From: JSC-12 sp033764965
GTDB lineage: Bacteria; Cyanobacteriota; Cyanobacteriia; Leptolyngbyales; Leptolyngbyaceae
Reading direction: 5' to 3'
Length of the DNA stretch: 64,000 nucleotides
Assembly: GCA_033764965.1 (NCBI GenBank)
Contig: JANRIN010000149.1
Span: 17,822 to 81,821, forward strand
This document shows, one piece after another, positions 1-8,138 of the stretch. The notes under the pieces were generated by a model. The model did not search any database and was not told the DNA's origin. It worked only from the letters and a program-made list of their open reading frames with translations. The translations under genes were made by a program, and so were the position numbers. Numbering within the stretch: position 1 is the first letter of the stretch; the number at the start of each line of letters is the position of its first letter.

Positions 1-1791
1 AACCGAGCATCAACCGCTTTTCAAGCCTTACTCGCGCTTCAACCCAAAATTGCCCGCCTGATTCCCACCCCATCTCCACCCTCCACCCCCCAACCCCTAG
101 CTCCCAACTCCCAGCCCCTCACCTCGATCGAAATTCCCGCAGCAGCCGTTCGGATTGGGGAATGGCTTCAGGTTCTTCCCGGCGATCGCGTGCCTGTCGA
201 TGGCGAAATAATTGCCGGACAAACCACCATTGATGAATCCATGCTGACCGGGGAACCTCTACCGGTGTTAAAGCAGTTTGGCGATTTTGTCAGCGCTGGA
301 ACATTGAATCAATCGGGGGCGATCACGATTCGGGCAACCCGGACCGGCAGCAACACCACGATCTCGCAAATCATCACCCTTGTGGAAGCGGCTCAAAGTC
401 GTAAAGCCCCGATTCAAAAGTTGGCAGATCTTGTAGCGGGTTACTTCACCTATGGCGTGATGGCGATCGCGACCTTAACTTTCTTGTTCTGGTACTTCAT
501 CGGAACTCGTGTATGGTCAGATGTGCTGGGGCATCCAGGAATGGCAACTCATCATTTAATGACCCATTCCCTCTTTACCCATCACCCTGTCACCCCATCA
601 CCCCTACTCCTCAGCCTTAAACTTGCGATCGCGGTTCTAGTGGTTGCTTGCCCCTGTGCCTTAGGACTCGCAACTCCCACTGCTATCTTGGTTGGGTCTG
701 GAATTGGGGCAGAGCGAGGCTTATTAATCCGTGGAAGTGACGTTCTAGAACAAGTGCATCAATTGACAACGCTGGTGTTGGATAAAACAGGCACCTTAAC
801 CAGCGGCAAGCCTGCCGTCACAGACTGTGTTCCAACGCCCGACAGCGCTTTTTCATCATCAGACTTGATCCAACTGGCAGCAACCGTGGAGAGTGGGACT
901 CGCCATCCTCTGGCGATCGCCATCCAACAGGCTGCTCAGGCGCAGAACTTGTCTTTACTGCCTGCTCAAGATTTTTTGACAGCCCCCGGACAGGGAGTGG
1001 CTGCTACAGTACTGTTCAGCAACGATCCGTCTCATTCGCCCCAAAAAGTTCTGCTAGGAACTGAAAGCTGGCTCCAGGAGCATGAGATTTCCTTAGAAAA
1101 AGATTTTCGAGATACAGTCAACTCCCTGGCACAGTCAGGCAAATCAGTAATTTACGTGGCAGTGAATGGCGTTATTGCTGGAGCGATCGCCGTGGCTGAT
1201 ACGCTCCGTCCAGACGCGATCGATGTCGTAAAGCAACTGCGGCAGATGGGGCTGAGGATTGTCATGCTAACGGGCGATCGCCAGGAAACTGCAACTGCAA
1301 TTGCAAATAGTCTGGAACTGAATGCCGAAGATGTGTTAGCAAACGTGCGCCCCGCAGAGAAAGCCGCAGCGATCGCCCAACTTCAGGCACAGGAGCAACG
1401 AGTTGGGATGGTGGGAGATGGAATCAATGACGCTCCAGCCCTGGCTCAAGCAGAGGTTGGAATTGCTCTGCATTCGGGCACCGATGTCGCCACTGAAACG
1501 GCTGGAATCATTTTGATGCGCGATCGCTTAACGGATGTCGTGCAAGCCATTCGCCTCAGTCGAGCAACCTTCAACAAAATTCGTCAAAATCTGTTCTGGG
1601 CATTTGCCTACAACGTCCTGGGCATTCCTCTCGCCGCTGGAGTCTTGCTTCCAAGTTTTGGTATCTTGCTTAATCCAGCCGCAGCCGGAGCCATGATGGC
1701 GTTTAGCTCGGTTAGTGTGGTTGTCAATTCGTTGCTGCTTTACATCACATTTCCGCAAACATCCCAGATTTCTTCCTCAAAAGCACGTTAG
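1..1791 (+). CDS. Heavy-metal (copper-type) P1B ATPase, 5' end outside window
   Basis: The frame is open from base 1, so the N-terminal metal-binding domain and first membrane helices lie upstream; 596 codons remain. The actuator-domain TGE lies near 247-261, the ion-binding CPC motif of the membrane helix at 649-657, the phosphorylation loop DKTGTLT at 781-801, an HP dipeptide of the nucleotide domain near 903 and the hinge GDGINDAP near 1414. CPC plus HP places it among Cu+/Ag+ exporters (CopA, CtaA, PacS); which of these it is cannot be decided without the N-terminus. Two loops are odd: a Pro/Ser/Gln-rich stretch (61-122) breaks the actuator domain and is encoded by C-rich heptamer-like DNA, and a His-rich loop (about 530-612) lies between membrane helices, on the side where metal is released. 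Ends TAG; no partner gene follows on the same strand within 200 bases. Confidence 0.93.
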   Translation, partial: NRASTAFQALLALQPKIARLIPTPSPPSTPQPLAPNSQPLTSIEIPAAAVRIGEWLQVLPGDRVPVDGEIIAGQTTIDESMLTGEPLPVLKQFGDFVSAGTLNQSGAITIRATRTGSNTTISQIITLVEAAQSRKAPIQKLADLVAGYFTYGVMAIATLTFLFWYFIGTRVWSDVLGHPGMATHHLMTHSLFTHHPVTPSPLLLSLKLAIAVLVVACPCALGLATPTAILVGSGIGAERGLLIRGSDVLEQVHQLTTLVLDKTGTLTSGKPAVTDCVPTPDSAFSSSDLIQLAATVESGTRHPLAIAIQQAAQAQNLSLLPAQDFLTAPGQGVAATVLFSNDPSHSPQKVLLGTESWLQEHEISLEKDFRDTVNSLAQSGKSVIYVAVNGVIAGAIAVADTLRPDAIDVVKQLRQMGLRIVMLTGDRQETATAIANSLELNAEDVLANVRPAEKAAAIAQLQAQEQRVGMVGDGINDAPALAQAEVGIALHSGTDVATETAGIILMRDRLTDVVQAIRLSRATFNKIRQNLFWAFAYNVLGIPLAAGVLLPSFGILLNPAAAGAMMAFSSVSVVVNSLLLYITFPQTSQISSSKAR

Positions 1792-2018
1792 AGGAATTAT
1801 GACGAATTCCAAATTGCCCCAATCTGGGGTATTGCTGCTGTCTGTGTAAAGTACCACAATTAAACAGGGTAATTTAGATATTAGGAGCCTTCAGGGTTTG
1901 CGGTCTTCGATGAATCCCAGGTTTCATCTAACTGCATCTACACCATTATCGTTAACTGTGTTTCTAACAGTCTGTAATTTTTCTCCCTACCCTTGAAATC
2001 ATCATCTGAAAACTAGAA

Positions 2019-2441
2019 ATGCCTATTGCACCCCATCAGAGTCACTTACTCATCATTCAGGACGACAAGGGGCGACACGAAATTTCCCTTGAAAGTCCTA
2101 AATACACGATCGGACGAGATCCAAACTGTGACATCCGCTTAGTGTCCCAATTTGTCTCCCGTCGTCATGCAACCCTCGTGCAACTTCCCAATGATGACGG
2201 CACCTACTCCTACCGGATTGTAGATGGCATTCCGGCGGGCAAACCCAGCTCTAATGGATTGTTGATTAATGGTCGTAAACTGCGTGCTCATGACCTGCAA
2301 CACGAAGATCGGGTAGTCTTTGGACCGAAGGTGAGTGCAACCTATCTCCTGTTGAAGCGAGACGAAGTCCAAACTGCCCCCCTTGATGAGTTTGATATTA
2401 CCCTTATTGGTCCCAACATGATTGGGGAGCCGGAGGGGTAA
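2019..2441 (+). CDS. FHA-domain protein (copy 1)
   Basis: A 140-residue protein that is essentially one forkhead-associated domain, a fold that binds phosphothreonine peptides. Visible FHA signatures are GRDPNCDIRL (about 33-42), SRRHATL (about 48-54) and the SNGLLINGRKL strand near residue 80, so the Arg, Ser and Asn that normally contact the phosphopeptide are present. The C-terminal tail (about 110-140) ends in FDITLIGPNMIGEPEG, also found in the neighbouring copy. No signal peptide or membrane segment. It is followed after 370 bases by a close paralogue, so the two arose by tandem duplication. The partner kinase is unknown; a Ser/Thr kinase is encoded at 42.7 kb, but nothing links them beyond sharing the window. 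Confidence 0.88.
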   Translation: MPIAPHQSHLLIIQDDKGRHEISLESPKYTIGRDPNCDIRLVSQFVSRRHATLVQLPNDDGTYSYRIVDGIPAGKPSSNGLLINGRKLRAHDLQHEDRVVFGPKVSATYLLLKRDEVQTAPLDEFDITLIGPNMIGEPEG

Positions 2442-2812
2442 ATTATTAATACGCGATCGACTGTCAGTCAGTGTAAGATATACACGGTTCAATCGGTCAA
2501 TTCCTCTAGCCTCGTGGATTCTTGTCAAATACATGAGCTATCCTTACTTGCTTAGATTGATTTGCTTTTTTTGATCAATAACGGCAAGCGTTGAGTTCCC
2601 TGTTGCATAAGATCTCGCTTCGTTACTCTATGTTTAGCAGACATCCGTTAGCTCATCGTGCCTAGAGTGGTTCGCCTACACGAAGTTTGATTTTGATAAA
2701 TCTACTCTATGGATCTACGGCTCGGTAAACGAAAGCATCTTGTTTTCGTCTTCTTTGTATGAGCTTTGTTAACACTTTTACTGTTTGTTATCGTCGCTCC
2801 CCCTCGCACTCA
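2442..2812. other. Intergenic region between the FHA genes
   Basis: 371 bases without a convincing gene. A longer reading of the downstream gene could begin at 2759, but those extra 18 codons have no counterpart in the paralogue and no ribosome-binding site. I see no clear terminator or operator. Confidence 0.5.
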
Positions 2813-3238
2813 ATGCCATCAGAATCGCAGCAAAATCATTTACTGATTATCGAAGATGACAAGGGTCGTCGTGAGTTCCTTCTAGATGGTCCGCTTTATT
2901 CCATCGGGCGAGACCCGAAGTGTGATATTCGGCTAATCTCGCAATTTGTTTCTCGTCGTCATGCCACCTTAGTTCAGCTCACCAACGATGATGGTGGTTT
3001 TTATTACCGAATTGTGGACGGCAACGCCAAAGGGCGGATGAGTGCCAACGGGCTTTTGATTAACGGTCGTAAGTTGCAAGCCCACGATTTACGCAATGAA
3101 GATGAGATTGTTTTTGGACCGAAAGTTCGAGCCATCTATTACTTACTTCGTCGGGATGCAGTTGTAACGGTTCCGCCTGACGAGTTTGATATTACCCTGA
3201 TCAGCCCAAACATGATTGGGGATCCAGAAGATGATTAG
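2813..3238 (+). CDS. FHA-domain protein (copy 2)
   Basis: A 141-residue paralogue of the preceding gene: same start (MPSESQQNHLLIIEDD against MPIAPHQSHLLIIQDD), same FHA core (GRDPKCDIRL, SRRHATL, NGLLINGRKL) and the same tail motif FDITLISPNMIG. I chose the ATG at 2813 because it aligns with the start of copy 1; an in-frame ATG at 2759 would add 18 residues with no homology. Divergence between the copies is spread through the sequence, so the duplication is not recent. Expected role is phosphothreonine-dependent protein binding in the cytoplasm; the ligand is unknown. Confidence 0.86.
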   Translation: MPSESQQNHLLIIEDDKGRREFLLDGPLYSIGRDPKCDIRLISQFVSRRHATLVQLTNDDGGFYYRIVDGNAKGRMSANGLLINGRKLQAHDLRNEDEIVFGPKVRAIYYLLRRDAVVTVPPDEFDITLISPNMIGDPEDD

Positions 3239-3276
3239 GGCATAACAAAAATTGGCTGTAAGACTGGTCTGAAGGT

Positions 3277-3624
3277 TTATCCAGCCACTGCCTCAATCAG
3301 TTTCCAATGGTGGGTATCTATAATCGCCTGGTTCACCTGATGGTATATCGTGCGGCAATGGTTATTGACCTGCAAAGGTAGCTCTTCATTCTTGATCACC
3401 ATGTGCATTTGAACGCCCTCGTCTGTTGCTGTGGTTCTATCAACCAAAATTTCCACAGTGACTAATTGATGATAGGCAACTTGACCAGGGCATTCTTTCG
3501 CCATCAGGTAGTCTCCAGTCTGATAAACAATATTAAAGTTACAGGATTCTAAAATTTCTCCCAGCAAGGTCTGGAGACTGCTGACAGACGTTGAGATTTT
3601 AAATAAACCTGTGTATCGAGCCAT
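3277..3624 (-). CDS. Conserved-looking protein of unknown function
   Basis: 115 residues starting MARYTGLFKIS. The ATG at 3624 has an AGGA six bases upstream; an upstream in-frame GTG at 3648 would add eight residues but lacks this support. No signal peptide, membrane segment or catalytic motif stands out. The protein is a mixed alpha/beta sequence with two cysteines and several histidines near the C-terminus (NNHCRTIYHQ, DTHHWKL). It is convergent with the second FHA gene. I do not recognise a family. Confidence 0.65.
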   Translation of the reverse strand: MARYTGLFKISTSVSSLQTLLGEILESCNFNIVYQTGDYLMAKECPGQVAYHQLVTVEILVDRTTATDEGVQMHMVIKNEELPLQVNNHCRTIYHQVNQAIIDTHHWKLIEAVAG

Positions 3625-3817
3625 GATGAATCCTGATGTTTTTATCACGACTTCGCCATGATAACGTTCATCCTAAAAGAACGTTTAATACATATGCTCA
3701 GTCTTGGTATTGAGAGATAGGGAGAACTTGCTTACACACTACGGATCAGGGCATATCGAAATATTGCTTGCAAGGACTTTACGAGAGATTCTAATCAAAT
3801 AGATGAGGTTATACAAG

Positions 3818-4495
3818 ATGGATGGTCGCTTGATTGTGTTTGAGGGAGGAGAGGGCGGTGGAAAAACGACTCAGCTTCAACGATCGCGCCAATGGCTTGT
3901 GGATAGTGGGTGGTTCAATCTGCTTCAAACTAAGGGGTACGTTCATCAAGTTGTGACGACTCGCGAACCGGGAGGAACCGAAATTGGACGCAACATTCGC
4001 CAACTTCTGCTAGATCATTCTTCGCAGGAACTTCTAGAGAACCGGACGGAACTGCTCCTTTATGCAGCGGATCGTGCTCAACACGTTGAAGGGTTTCTGC
4101 GCCCTCACCTGGCACAACGCGCTTTAGTTTTGTGCGATCGCTTCACCGACTCCACCATCGCTTACCAAGGCTACGGACGCGGGCTAGACCTGAGCTTAAT
4201 TGATCACCTGAATCAGCTTGCCACTAATGGCTTACAAAGTGACCTAACTCTCTGGCTTGATCTGGATCCTGAGATTGGACTGGCGAGAACAGGACAACGG
4301 GGAACTCGCGATCGCATCGAAAAAGCGGATTTAGCCTTTCACCAGCGAGTCCACCACGGGTTTGCCCACCTTGCCCAACAATATCCTGAGCGAATTGTTC
4401 AAATTGATGCCAACCAGTCTGAAGATCAGGTTGCTCAACAAATTCAAACGGCTCTCAGCCAAGCTTTTTTGCGCTGGTTTGGAATCGAACTGTGA
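3818..4495 (+). CDS. tmk: Thymidylate kinase (dTMP kinase)
   Basis: Phosphorylates dTMP to dTDP with ATP, for dTTP synthesis. The 225-residue protein has the P-loop GGEGGGKT (about 10-17), the dTMP-site REPGG (about 49-53), the DRF motif in CDRFTDSTIAYQG (about 106) and the lid stretch around TRDRIE. The ATG at 3818 is preceded by GAGG nine bases upstream and matches the usual MxGxxIVFEG start; an in-frame ATG at 3803 would add MRLYK. The helix after the P-loop carries a longer insert (WFNLLQTKGYVHQ) than in typical enzymes. The gene converges tail to tail with the phosphodiesterase, three bases apart. Confidence 0.93.
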   Translation: MDGRLIVFEGGEGGGKTTQLQRSRQWLVDSGWFNLLQTKGYVHQVVTTREPGGTEIGRNIRQLLLDHSSQELLENRTELLLYAADRAQHVEGFLRPHLAQRALVLCDRFTDSTIAYQGYGRGLDLSLIDHLNQLATNGLQSDLTLWLDLDPEIGLARTGQRGTRDRIEKADLAFHQRVHHGFAHLAQQYPERIVQIDANQSEDQVAQQIQTALSQAFLRWFGIEL

Positions 4496-4498
4496 ACC

Positions 4499-5293
4499 TT
4501 AATACCCAGCGGCAGCTAAATCTAGTTGGGAAGCGTAAACCGTTCGATGGATGCTGGACTCCCAGGTTCCATCGGGGAATAGTCTGGTCAGGCGTAAACC
4601 GGGTTGCTCCTCGTCTAAGGCAAAATTAGCGCTGTTAGGTTTGAATTGAATGCAGGTGGATGGGGTGCCTAAGTAATCAACTCCATGTCGATGGCGAGAA
4701 AATTCCTGGTGAATATGCCCAAACAGCACGAGCTTGACATGAGGATGGCGATCGCACACCGCAAACAAATCATTCGCATTGCGTAAGCCGATGTCGTTCA
4801 TCCAATCGGACCCCACCAGAAATGGCGGATGGTGAAATGCAATTAGGGCAGGTTCATCGTCGGATTGGCTCAATTCCCGATCTAACCAATCCAGGTTGGC
4901 TTGAGACAGTTGCCCATGCACGCAGCCAGGAACAGAAGTGTCCAGCAACAAAAAGTGCCATCCACCGGCATGAAATGATTTTTGAGGGGAAATGGGCGAT
5001 CGCGTTAGTACCTGTGCCATCACCGCTGGGTCATCGTGATTTCCTGGCACCCAGTAGGCTGGAATGTTTAATGGACGAATCATCTGCTGCAACGTGGCGT
5101 AGGATTGAGCTGATCCATCTTGAGACAAATCACCCGTCAGCAGGAGCAAGTCTGGTCGATCTGCCAACGCTTTGATCTGTTGCAGCACAACTTGCAGAGA
5201 TTCTTGGGTTTGCAACCCTAGTAAACACTTTTCAGGTGTTGCAAACAGATGAGTATCAGTAATCTGAGCAATCAAAAGTGAGGATTGATGCAT
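4499..5293 (-). CDS. Metallophosphoesterase, CpdA-like (cyclic nucleotide phosphodiesterase family)
   Basis: 264 residues carrying the full calcineurin-like dimetal motif set: DTH at 13-15, GDL at 54-56, GNHD at 84-87, HHPP at 154-157 and GHIH at 192-195. The spacing and the order match class III cyclic nucleotide phosphodiesterases such as CpdA/Icc, which hydrolyse cAMP; other substrates are possible in this family. The start at MHQSSLLIAQITDTHL puts the first metal motif at the usual position, and an in-frame upstream extension of 30 residues looks non-homologous. A degenerate class III cyclase is encoded 1 kb away at 6306, which makes a nucleotide-signalling theme possible but unproven. 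Confidence 0.86.
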   Translation of the reverse strand: MHQSSLLIAQITDTHLFATPEKCLLGLQTQESLQVVLQQIKALADRPDLLLLTGDLSQDGSAQSYATLQQMIRPLNIPAYWVPGNHDDPAVMAQVLTRSPISPQKSFHAGGWHFLLLDTSVPGCVHGQLSQANLDWLDRELSQSDDEPALIAFHHPPFLVGSDWMNDIGLRNANDLFAVCDRHPHVKLVLFGHIHQEFSRHRHGVDYLGTPSTCIQFKPNSANFALDEEQPGLRLTRLFPDGTWESSIHRTVYASQLDLAAAGY

Positions 5294-5548
5294 AACGATC
5301 GCACTCAAGATGATGTCAACTTTGAGACACAGCAAGTAGGAAAATGGGTACAATGCTCCCCTGTAATAAAGATAGGGTTTCAAGCAACTGAATGGTGCGA
5401 TCTCATGCAGCCCTGGATGTGATCTAAATCACCCTGAAAGTGAGCATAATCAACAGTTCAATGTTCGACTTGAATTACTTCAACCGGGCTACATTCGCAA
5501 CAACTATCCCTTACGATACGATTATTCTGTTCTTTCCTGACCTAATTC

Positions 5549-6250
5549 ATGTCTCAAGAAGCTGTCATTGCGGTCGATAAAGTTAACCATTACTTTGGCT
5601 CCGGCCGCCTACGAAAGCAAATTTTGTTTGAAGTGACGACAACGATCCAGCCCGGAGAAATTGTCATCATGATGGGGCCGTCTGGCTCAGGCAAGACAAC
5701 TCTGCTGACTTTAATTGGAGCTTTGCGATCGACTCAAGAGGGCAGCATGAGGGTGTTGGGGCAGGAATTGAGAAATGCTTCCAGTGCTCAACTGGTGAAG
5801 TTGCGGCGCAACATTGGCTATATTTTTCAGGCACATAATTTATTGAACTCTTTAACCGCGTCCCAAAATGTTCAAATGTCGTTGGAACTGCACTCCCAGG
5901 ATTTGTCCCAAGGACAGCGCCGCCAACGAGCCGAGGAAATGTTGGATGCGGTGGGGATGAGTGACCATATCGCCTATTATCCCCATGACCTTTCGGGGGG
6001 ACAAAAACAGCGCGTTGCGATCGCCCGTGCCCTTGCCAGTCATCCCAAAATTGTGCTGGCGGATGAGCCAACCTCTGCTCTGGATAAGCAATCTGGGCGG
6101 GATGTGGTGGATATCATGCAACGGCTTGCGAAACAGCAAGGATCTGCGATTTTGCTGGTGACGCATGATAATCGTATTCTGGATGTCGCCGATCGCATTA
6201 TTTATATGGAAGATGGACGGTTATCGACACTGGAAACCGCTCCGGTTTAA
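5549..6250 (+). CDS. DevA-family ABC exporter ATP-binding protein
   Basis: 233 residues forming one ABC ATPase: Walker A GPSGSGKT (43-50), Q-loop at Q94, signature LSGGQ (148-152), Walker B IVLADE (168-173) and H-loop H206. The N-terminus, with HYFGSG and LRKQILFEV before the Walker A, is the pattern of DevA, the ATPase of the DevBCA exporter that in Anabaena exports heterocyst glycolipids; the wider family also belongs to MacB-like exporters. No DevB (membrane fusion) or DevC (permease) gene lies beside it here, so its partners must be encoded elsewhere. Family membership is strong; orthology to the heterocyst-specific DevA is not shown. Confidence 0.9.
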   Translation: MSQEAVIAVDKVNHYFGSGRLRKQILFEVTTTIQPGEIVIMMGPSGSGKTTLLTLIGALRSTQEGSMRVLGQELRNASSAQLVKLRRNIGYIFQAHNLLNSLTASQNVQMSLELHSQDLSQGQRRQRAEEMLDAVGMSDHIAYYPHDLSGGQKQRVAIARALASHPKIVLADEPTSALDKQSGRDVVDIMQRLAKQQGSAILLVTHDNRILDVADRIIYMEDGRLSTLETAPV

Positions 6251-6305
6251 ACTACCTGTGACTCCAGGTTGCATCGCATCAACAACTATGGAATTTTTGT
6301 GAGGA

Positions 6306-6911
6306 ATGATGCGAAACACACAAGTGGAACTTTACCGACTATTGCAGGAACGGCTCGATCATCCAGAGAAAAGTAACGAAATCGACCGCCAAATTCACGC
6401 GACATTCAACCAGGATTGCGCCATTTTAGTGCTGGATTTGTCTGGTTTTTCTCGCTTGACAATTCGCTACGGCATTGTGCATTTTCTGGCAATGATTTAT
6501 CGCATGAGCGCGATCGCTACGCCGATTGTTCAGCAGCATCAAGGACGAGTAGTAAAGCAGGAGGCAGATAACCTGTTCGCCACTTTTGCCCAGGTGGATT
6601 GGGCGGTTGCGGCTGCGATCGAAATTTTTCAAGCGTTTGCGGCGGTCAATGTCGATTTAACTAATGATCAAGATCTGTATGCGGGCATCGGCATTGGATA
6701 CGGAACTACGCTGATTGTGGGAGAGGAGGATTTGTTTGGCAATGAGATGAACCTGGCAAGCAAACTGGGGGAAGACCTTGCCCGTCAAGGCGAAATCTTG
6801 TTAACCGAAGCAGCGTATCGCCAACTTCAACCTGATGAAAACGTTTGGGAATCCTTGCCCCTTGTCATCTCTGGGTTAGAAATTCAGGCATACAAATGGC
6901 TGGGGAAATGA
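6306..6911 (+). CDS. Class III adenylate/guanylate cyclase-like protein, probably degenerate
   Basis: 201 residues consisting of a cyclase homology domain. The first metal aspartate is present in LVLDLSGFSRLT (D44) and a second in KQEADNLFATF (D88), and the GIGIGYG strand (about 128-134) is intact. However the transition-state Arg of the NxxxR motif is Lys (NLASK, 149-153), and the strand that sets purine specificity reads DLFGNEMN in place of the usual IGDxVN. This suggests weak or lost cyclase activity and perhaps a nucleotide-binding or scaffolding role. Two starts, ATG at 6306 and ATG at 6309, sit behind GAGG. It follows the DevA-type gene by 55 bases and may be co-transcribed with it. 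Confidence 0.78.
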   Translation: MMRNTQVELYRLLQERLDHPEKSNEIDRQIHATFNQDCAILVLDLSGFSRLTIRYGIVHFLAMIYRMSAIATPIVQQHQGRVVKQEADNLFATFAQVDWAVAAAIEIFQAFAAVNVDLTNDQDLYAGIGIGYGTTLIVGEEDLFGNEMNLASKLGEDLARQGEILLTEAAYRQLQPDENVWESLPLVISGLEIQAYKWLGK

Positions 6912-7017
6912 AGACATCCCCCCTACCTGGTTCGGTTGTGCCCACTGGAGTAGGAGCCAGCAGGTTGCTAAATTGGATTCAAGAAACAATTCAACTGTAT
7001 TGATTGAGGTTTCCATT

Positions 7018-7353
7018 GTGAACAACCAGGAAAAATTGCCAGAATTCATCACAGGCGGAGCCGAGGGTGGCGACTCGTTGTTCCACTATGTGCAGTCCAT
7101 GAGTCCTGAAATGGTGACTCAACTCTCTAAGCCAACCTCTCCAGAAGTACTACAAGTTATGGAGCGAAATATTGTTGGTTTGTTAGGTGCTTTACCCTCT
7201 GAAAGTTTTAACGTGATGTTAACCACTAGCCGCGAAGATCTGGGGCGTTTGCTGGCTTCTGCCATGATGAGCGGTTACTTTCTTCGCAACGCTGAACAAC
7301 GCATGGCATTCGAAAAGTCTTTTGCGATCGCTGAATCTGACATTGCCGAATAA
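7018..7353 (+). CDS. DUF760 family protein
   Basis: 111 residues with the motifs typical of the cyanobacterial/plastid DUF760 family: SKPTSPEVLQVMERNIVG, LTTSREDLGRLL and ASAMMSGYFLRNAEQRM. Function is not established. The start is the GTG at 7018 with GAGG eight bases upstream; an upstream in-frame TTG (6973) lacks a ribosome-binding site. A clear intrinsic terminator follows 30 bases after the stop. It lies about 105 bases after the cyclase-like gene on the same strand. Confidence 0.85.
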   Translation: MNNQEKLPEFITGGAEGGDSLFHYVQSMSPEMVTQLSKPTSPEVLQVMERNIVGLLGALPSESFNVMLTTSREDLGRLLASAMMSGYFLRNAEQRMAFEKSFAIAESDIAE

Positions 7354-7380
7354 GCAGAGGATTTCAAATTCCTATTTTCC

Positions 7381-7407
7381 AGGGACGTTATTCCTAGCGT
7401 CCCTTTT
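7381..7407 (+). terminator. Intrinsic terminator after the DUF760 gene
   Basis: Seven-base-pair stem AGGGACG/CGTCCCT with a ten-base loop, followed by TTT. It lies about 30 bases after the stop codon at 7353. Confidence 0.75.
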
Positions 7408-7462
7408 CGCATGGCTGAAAAGCAGCATGAATCGACACGAAGCTTCGAGCATACAGCAAGTA

Positions 7463-7489
7463 CCTCTGCCATGTGTAACTTGGCAGAGG
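7463..7489 (-). terminator. Inverted repeat, possible terminator of the permease gene
   Basis: Perfect nine-base stem CCTCTGCCA/TGGCAGAGG with a nine-base loop, seven bases downstream of the end of the minus-strand permease gene. The T-run after the stem on the minus strand is poor, so this may be a 3' stabilising hairpin, not a strong terminator. Confidence 0.5.
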
Positions 7490-7496
7490 CGATTCC

Positions 7497-8120
7497 TTAG
7501 CGTTTGACGCTGAAGTGTTTTTCGAGCCAACCGATGCCGTAGTCTGCCAGCAGGGCGATCGCCGCCGCCGGAACTGCACCCGCCAAAATTAAATCATTGT
7601 TGACCACCGCAATGCCGCGAAAGATGAAGACTCCCAAACCTCCTGCCCCAATAGCCGCAGCGATCGTCGCGATTCCCACCGCAATCACCGCTGCCACGCG
7701 CACACCTGCAAGAATCACCCCAGCGGCAAGCGGCAATTCCACTCGGGTAAGTAACTGCCAATCGGTCATGCCCATCCCCCGCCCCGCTTCCCGTACTGCC
7801 GGATCCACGTTCATAATGCCCGTGTAGGTGTTGCGGATGATCGGCAAGAAGGAATACAACGTTAGCGCAATCACCGCAGGCACGGCTCCGATACCGACAA
7901 TCGGAATCAACAACCCAAACATTGCCAAACTGGGAATCGTTTGCAAGATGTTAGCAAGGGCAAGAATCGGCTGGCGTAAGGACTTTTGGCGGGTGATCAC
8001 AATTCCCAGGGGAATGCTAATCACAATGGCGATCGCAATCGCAATGCCCACTAGCAGCAAATGCTCACCCGTCCGCTGCACAATCTCCGACCCATACTTC
8101 ACCAAAAACAAATCATCCAT
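7497..8120 (-). CDS. ABC transporter permease, osmoprotectant (OpuCB/YehW) type
   Basis: 207 residues, about five or six membrane helices, with the ATPase-docking EAA loop visible as EAGRGMGMTDWQLLTRVELP (about 115-134). Size and sequence (PLGIVITR, ANILQTIPSLAMFGLL, GAGGLGVFIFRGI) match the short permeases of glycine betaine/choline/carnitine importers and not the 300-residue DppB/DppC peptide permeases. It begins 18 bases after the upstream binding-protein gene, so the two should be co-transcribed. No ATPase gene and no second permease are adjacent, so the ATPase must come from elsewhere. The pairing with a peptide-type binding protein is unusual. Confidence 0.88.
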   Translation of the reverse strand: MDDLFLVKYGSEIVQRTGEHLLLVGIAIAIAIVISIPLGIVITRQKSLRQPILALANILQTIPSLAMFGLLIPIVGIGAVPAVIALTLYSFLPIIRNTYTGIMNVDPAVREAGRGMGMTDWQLLTRVELPLAAGVILAGVRVAAVIAVGIATIAAAIGAGGLGVFIFRGIAVVNNDLILAGAVPAAAIALLADYGIGWLEKHFSVKR

Positions 8121-8138
8121 TCCCCAACCCCCAACCCC
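8121..8138. repeat. C-rich heptamer-like repeat at the binding-protein/permease junction
   Basis: The 18-base gap between the two genes consists mostly of CCCCAAC-type units (CCCCAACCCCCAACCCC). It resembles the C-rich tandem repeats at 9882 and 20042. Confidence 0.5.
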
